64,000 nt of DNA from Ottowia massiliensis (lineage in GTDB: Bacteria; Pseudomonadota; Gammaproteobacteria; Burkholderiales; Burkholderiaceae_C), in contig NZ_LT964854.1 of the NCBI RefSeq assembly GCF_900240305.1, positions 868,001-932,000 of the forward strand, read 5' to 3'. Below are positions 61,960 through 64,000 of the stretch, one piece after another (within the stretch, counting starts at the first letter, position 1; the number at the start of each line of letters is the position of its first letter). The position numbers were made by a program, and so were the translations under genes. The notes beneath the pieces are model-generated. The model did no database searches, was not told where the DNA came from, and was given only the letters and a program-made list of their open reading frames with translations.

Positions 61960-64000
61960 TCATGCCGCAGGCAGCGCAGGCACGTCAAAACCCTGCGGCG
62001 GCAGCCCTTGCTGCTGGCGCTGACACATGGTCAGCAGCGCCTGCTCCAGATGGCGCGTCAAGCGCGCGGTGTCAAACAGCGCGCTGGCGCGGCCCTGCTG
62101 GTTCAGGCGCTGGCGCAAGGCGGCCAGCTCCTGCGCATGCGTGGCCAGGCGCAAGGCCAGGGCCTCGTATTCATCGGCCGTTTGCGTGACGAGTTCGGGC
62201 AGGCCCACGGCGTGCAGCAGGCTGGCGGCCATGCGGCCCGCGAAGCTGCGGCCCGTTTGCGTGAGCACGGGCAGGCCGGCCCAAAGCGCGTCGCTGGCGG
62301 TGGTGCCGGCGTTAAAGGGCAGGGTGTCCAAGAACAAATCGGCCAGGCGGTAGCGGGCCAGGTAGTCGCCGTAGGCGCAGCGCTCGGCAAAGACCAGCCG
62401 CCCGCCGTCGATGCCGCGCCGCGCGGCCTGCGCGCGCAAATTGGCCCAAACGTGCTCGCCGTCATTGACGAGCCAGAGCACGCTGCCGGGCACGCGGTGC
62501 AGCAGGTGCATCCAGATATCGAACATGCCCGGCAGCACTTTGTAGGTGTTGTTGTGGCAGCAAAAGACAAAGCCGCTTTCGGGCAAGCCCTGGCTGGCGC
62601 GCGTGGGCACGGCGGGGCTGATGGCGCGCTGGCTGTCGTTGGGCTGGAAGGTGTCGGGCAGGCGCACGATGCATTCGCTGAATTCGCCTTCGCTGCCGGG
62701 CGGGGCCACGTGGCGGTCGGCCAGGATGTAGTCGATTTCGTCCATGCCGCTGGTGCCAGGAAAGCCCAGCCAAGTCACTTGCAGCGGTGCGGGGCGCAGC
62801 AGCGGCACGCCCGCCTGGCCGTCGCCCGTGGCGCCCATGAGGTCGATCAGCACATCCAGCCGTAGCGCGCGAATGCGGCTGGCGGCTTCTTCGGGCGTGC
62901 AGCGGCCCAGGGCGATGGATTCGTCAAAGGCGGCCAGCACGCGCCGGCGCATGGGCGTGTCAGATACGGCTTTGGCGCAGGCGTCGATGCCGATGACGCG
63001 AAAGGCGCTGCGATCGTGCGCCTCGAACACGCCCACCAGCAGGTAGGAAACGGCGTGATCGCGCAAGTCGCCCGAGAGGTAGCCCACCCGCAAGGGGCGG
63101 CCAGCGGCGGGCGCGGGCACGGGTTCGGGCGGTTTGGGGCGCGCGGGCAGCGGACGGGGCAGCTTGGCGCGCTCGGCCGCCATGCAGGCGCGCGCGCTGC
63201 GCAGCAAATCGGCGCCCGTGGCGCCCGGATGCGCCAGCATGGGAAAAGCCATGCTGTAGGCGTTGTGCTCATCCAGCTGCGCCAGAACGCGCGCCCAAAG
63301 CGCGGGCAGATCGTCCCAGCGGGCCTGCTTTTGCCTGTAGCGCATCAGCTCCGCCAGAAAGGGCGGCTTGTCATCCAGCGCCACGCCTTTTTCCAGACAG
63401 TCCAGCGCCTGTTCGTCTTCGCCCAGCTTGAACAGCGCGCGCGAGCGGCCCACCCACGCGTCCGCGTTGCCCGGATCGCACTGGCAAGCCTGTTCGTAGC
63501 TGGCGGCGGCGGGCTGCGGCTGATCCAGCGCCATTTCGGCATTGCCACGGCTGACCCACAGGCCGCTGTGCCGTGGCGCCACGGCCAGGCCGCGCCGGGC
63601 ACAGGCCAGGGCGTTCTCGAACTGCCGCCCGTCTTCCAGCGCCGCCGCCAGCGCGTGTCAGTGAAGGGCGTCGGCAGGCGCCAGCCGCGCGGCCTGTTGC
63701 AGGCTTTGCACCGCCTCGGGCAGACGCCGCAAATCGCGCAGCGTATTGCCGCGCAGCAGCCAGGCGGCAGGCTGCGCCGGATTGAGCGAGAGGGCGCGGT
63801 CGGCGCTGGCCAGCGCTTCCTCCAGCCGCTGGGCGGCATGCAGCGCGCGGCCCCGGTCGCACCACAGGGCGGCATCCGCCGGAGCCAGCGCCACGGCGGC
63901 GTCAAAGTGGCTGATGGCCTGCTGCACGCGCCCCTGCTGGCTACAGGCCACGCCCAGCATGGCCCAGGTGCGGGCGTCTTGCCCGTTGAGCGCGGCCGAT
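61960..64000 (-). pseudogene. TPR/O-GlcNAc transferase-like (SPINDLY family) gene with in-frame TGA, 5' end outside window
   Basis: One continuous minus-strand frame runs from the right edge to 61960 except for a TGA at 63658-63660. Upstream of it (63661-64000) lie TPR repeats such as AISHFDAAVALAPADAALWC and LASADRALSLNPAQPAAWLL. Downstream TPRs continue (ALACARRGLAVAPRHSGLW), followed by the glycosyltransferase 41-like domain with RVGYLSGDLRDHAVSYLLVG, LPFNAGTTASDALWAGLPVL and FAGRMAASLLHAVGLPELV. This family transfers sugars to proteins. The TGA sits in ADALH-stop-HALAAAL, where one base change (CGA or TGG) would restore reading. It may be a real pseudogene, a sequencing error, or two separate polypeptides. 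Confidence 0.75.

Noticed and set aside
63658..63660. Selenocysteine decoding of the in-frame TGA
   Set aside because: The position is in a TPR repeat with no redox role and I see no SECIS-like hairpin immediately downstream; a point mutation is simpler.

Overview
The window looks like chromosomal DNA of a GC-rich betaproteobacterium, most likely Burkholderiales and close to Comamonadaceae. The evidence is very high GC in most genes, a Burkholderiales-type porin, the adjacent yhdP/glnE pair, parE and parC with a lytic transglycosylase beside parC, the diaA-yraN-rsmI cluster, and a short dispersed intergenic repeat of a kind I recall from this group. No species name can be supported from the sequence alone.

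Layout. Positions 1-8960 (minus strand) are a surface-sugar cluster: rfbB, rfbD, rfbA, a PLP sugar aminotransferase, a polyprenyl-phosphate glycosyltransferase (GtrB type), a WxcM/FdtA-like ketoisomerase, a GtrA flippase and an incomplete polytopic membrane protein. Together these predict synthesis of a dTDP-3-amino-3,6-dideoxyhexose and its transfer to a surface glycan. The cluster is split at 5163-6957 by an AT-richer insert carrying an Nmad2-like gene. Positions 9153-16298 hold divergent yhdP and glnE. Positions 16735-19427 hold a porin and tldD, both noticeably less GC-rich. Positions 19444-30353 hold two complete tandem rRNA operons (minus strand, unit 5416 bp), then the first bases of a third, a single N at 30354, and the leader and promoters of the outermost operon. 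Positions 30652-50404 are mainly housekeeping genes: an FAD oxidoreductase, cinA/pncC, lldD-lldP, tatABC, ubiA, a lipoprotein, parE, diaA, yraN, rsmI, tRNA-Thr, a lytic transglycosylase, parC, dusC and a DUF808 protein.

Positions 50583-56121 are the clear accessory island. Two related effector-like proteins have L,D-transpeptidase (DUF2778/Tlde1-like) C-termini and share an N-terminal motif. Each is followed by a small secreted or membrane-anchored protein, a candidate immunity protein. A third pair is a glycine-zipper protein with a polytopic membrane protein. A nested set of insertion sequences splits the island. No type VI secretion structural gene is present in the window, so these would be orphan effector/immunity modules. 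After the island come a macro-domain protein, valS, a DEAD-box helicase, and a TPR/O-GlcNAc-transferase-like gene that is interrupted by an in-frame TGA and runs off the right edge.

Nine copies of an approximately 80-bp intergenic repeat with similar GGAGC(A/G)AAAT boxes at both ends lie between genes throughout the window. A related compound repeat flanks the insert in the sugar cluster. Start sites were chosen by reading frame, ribosome-binding sites and family N-termini. Family names come from recognising motifs; no database search was possible.
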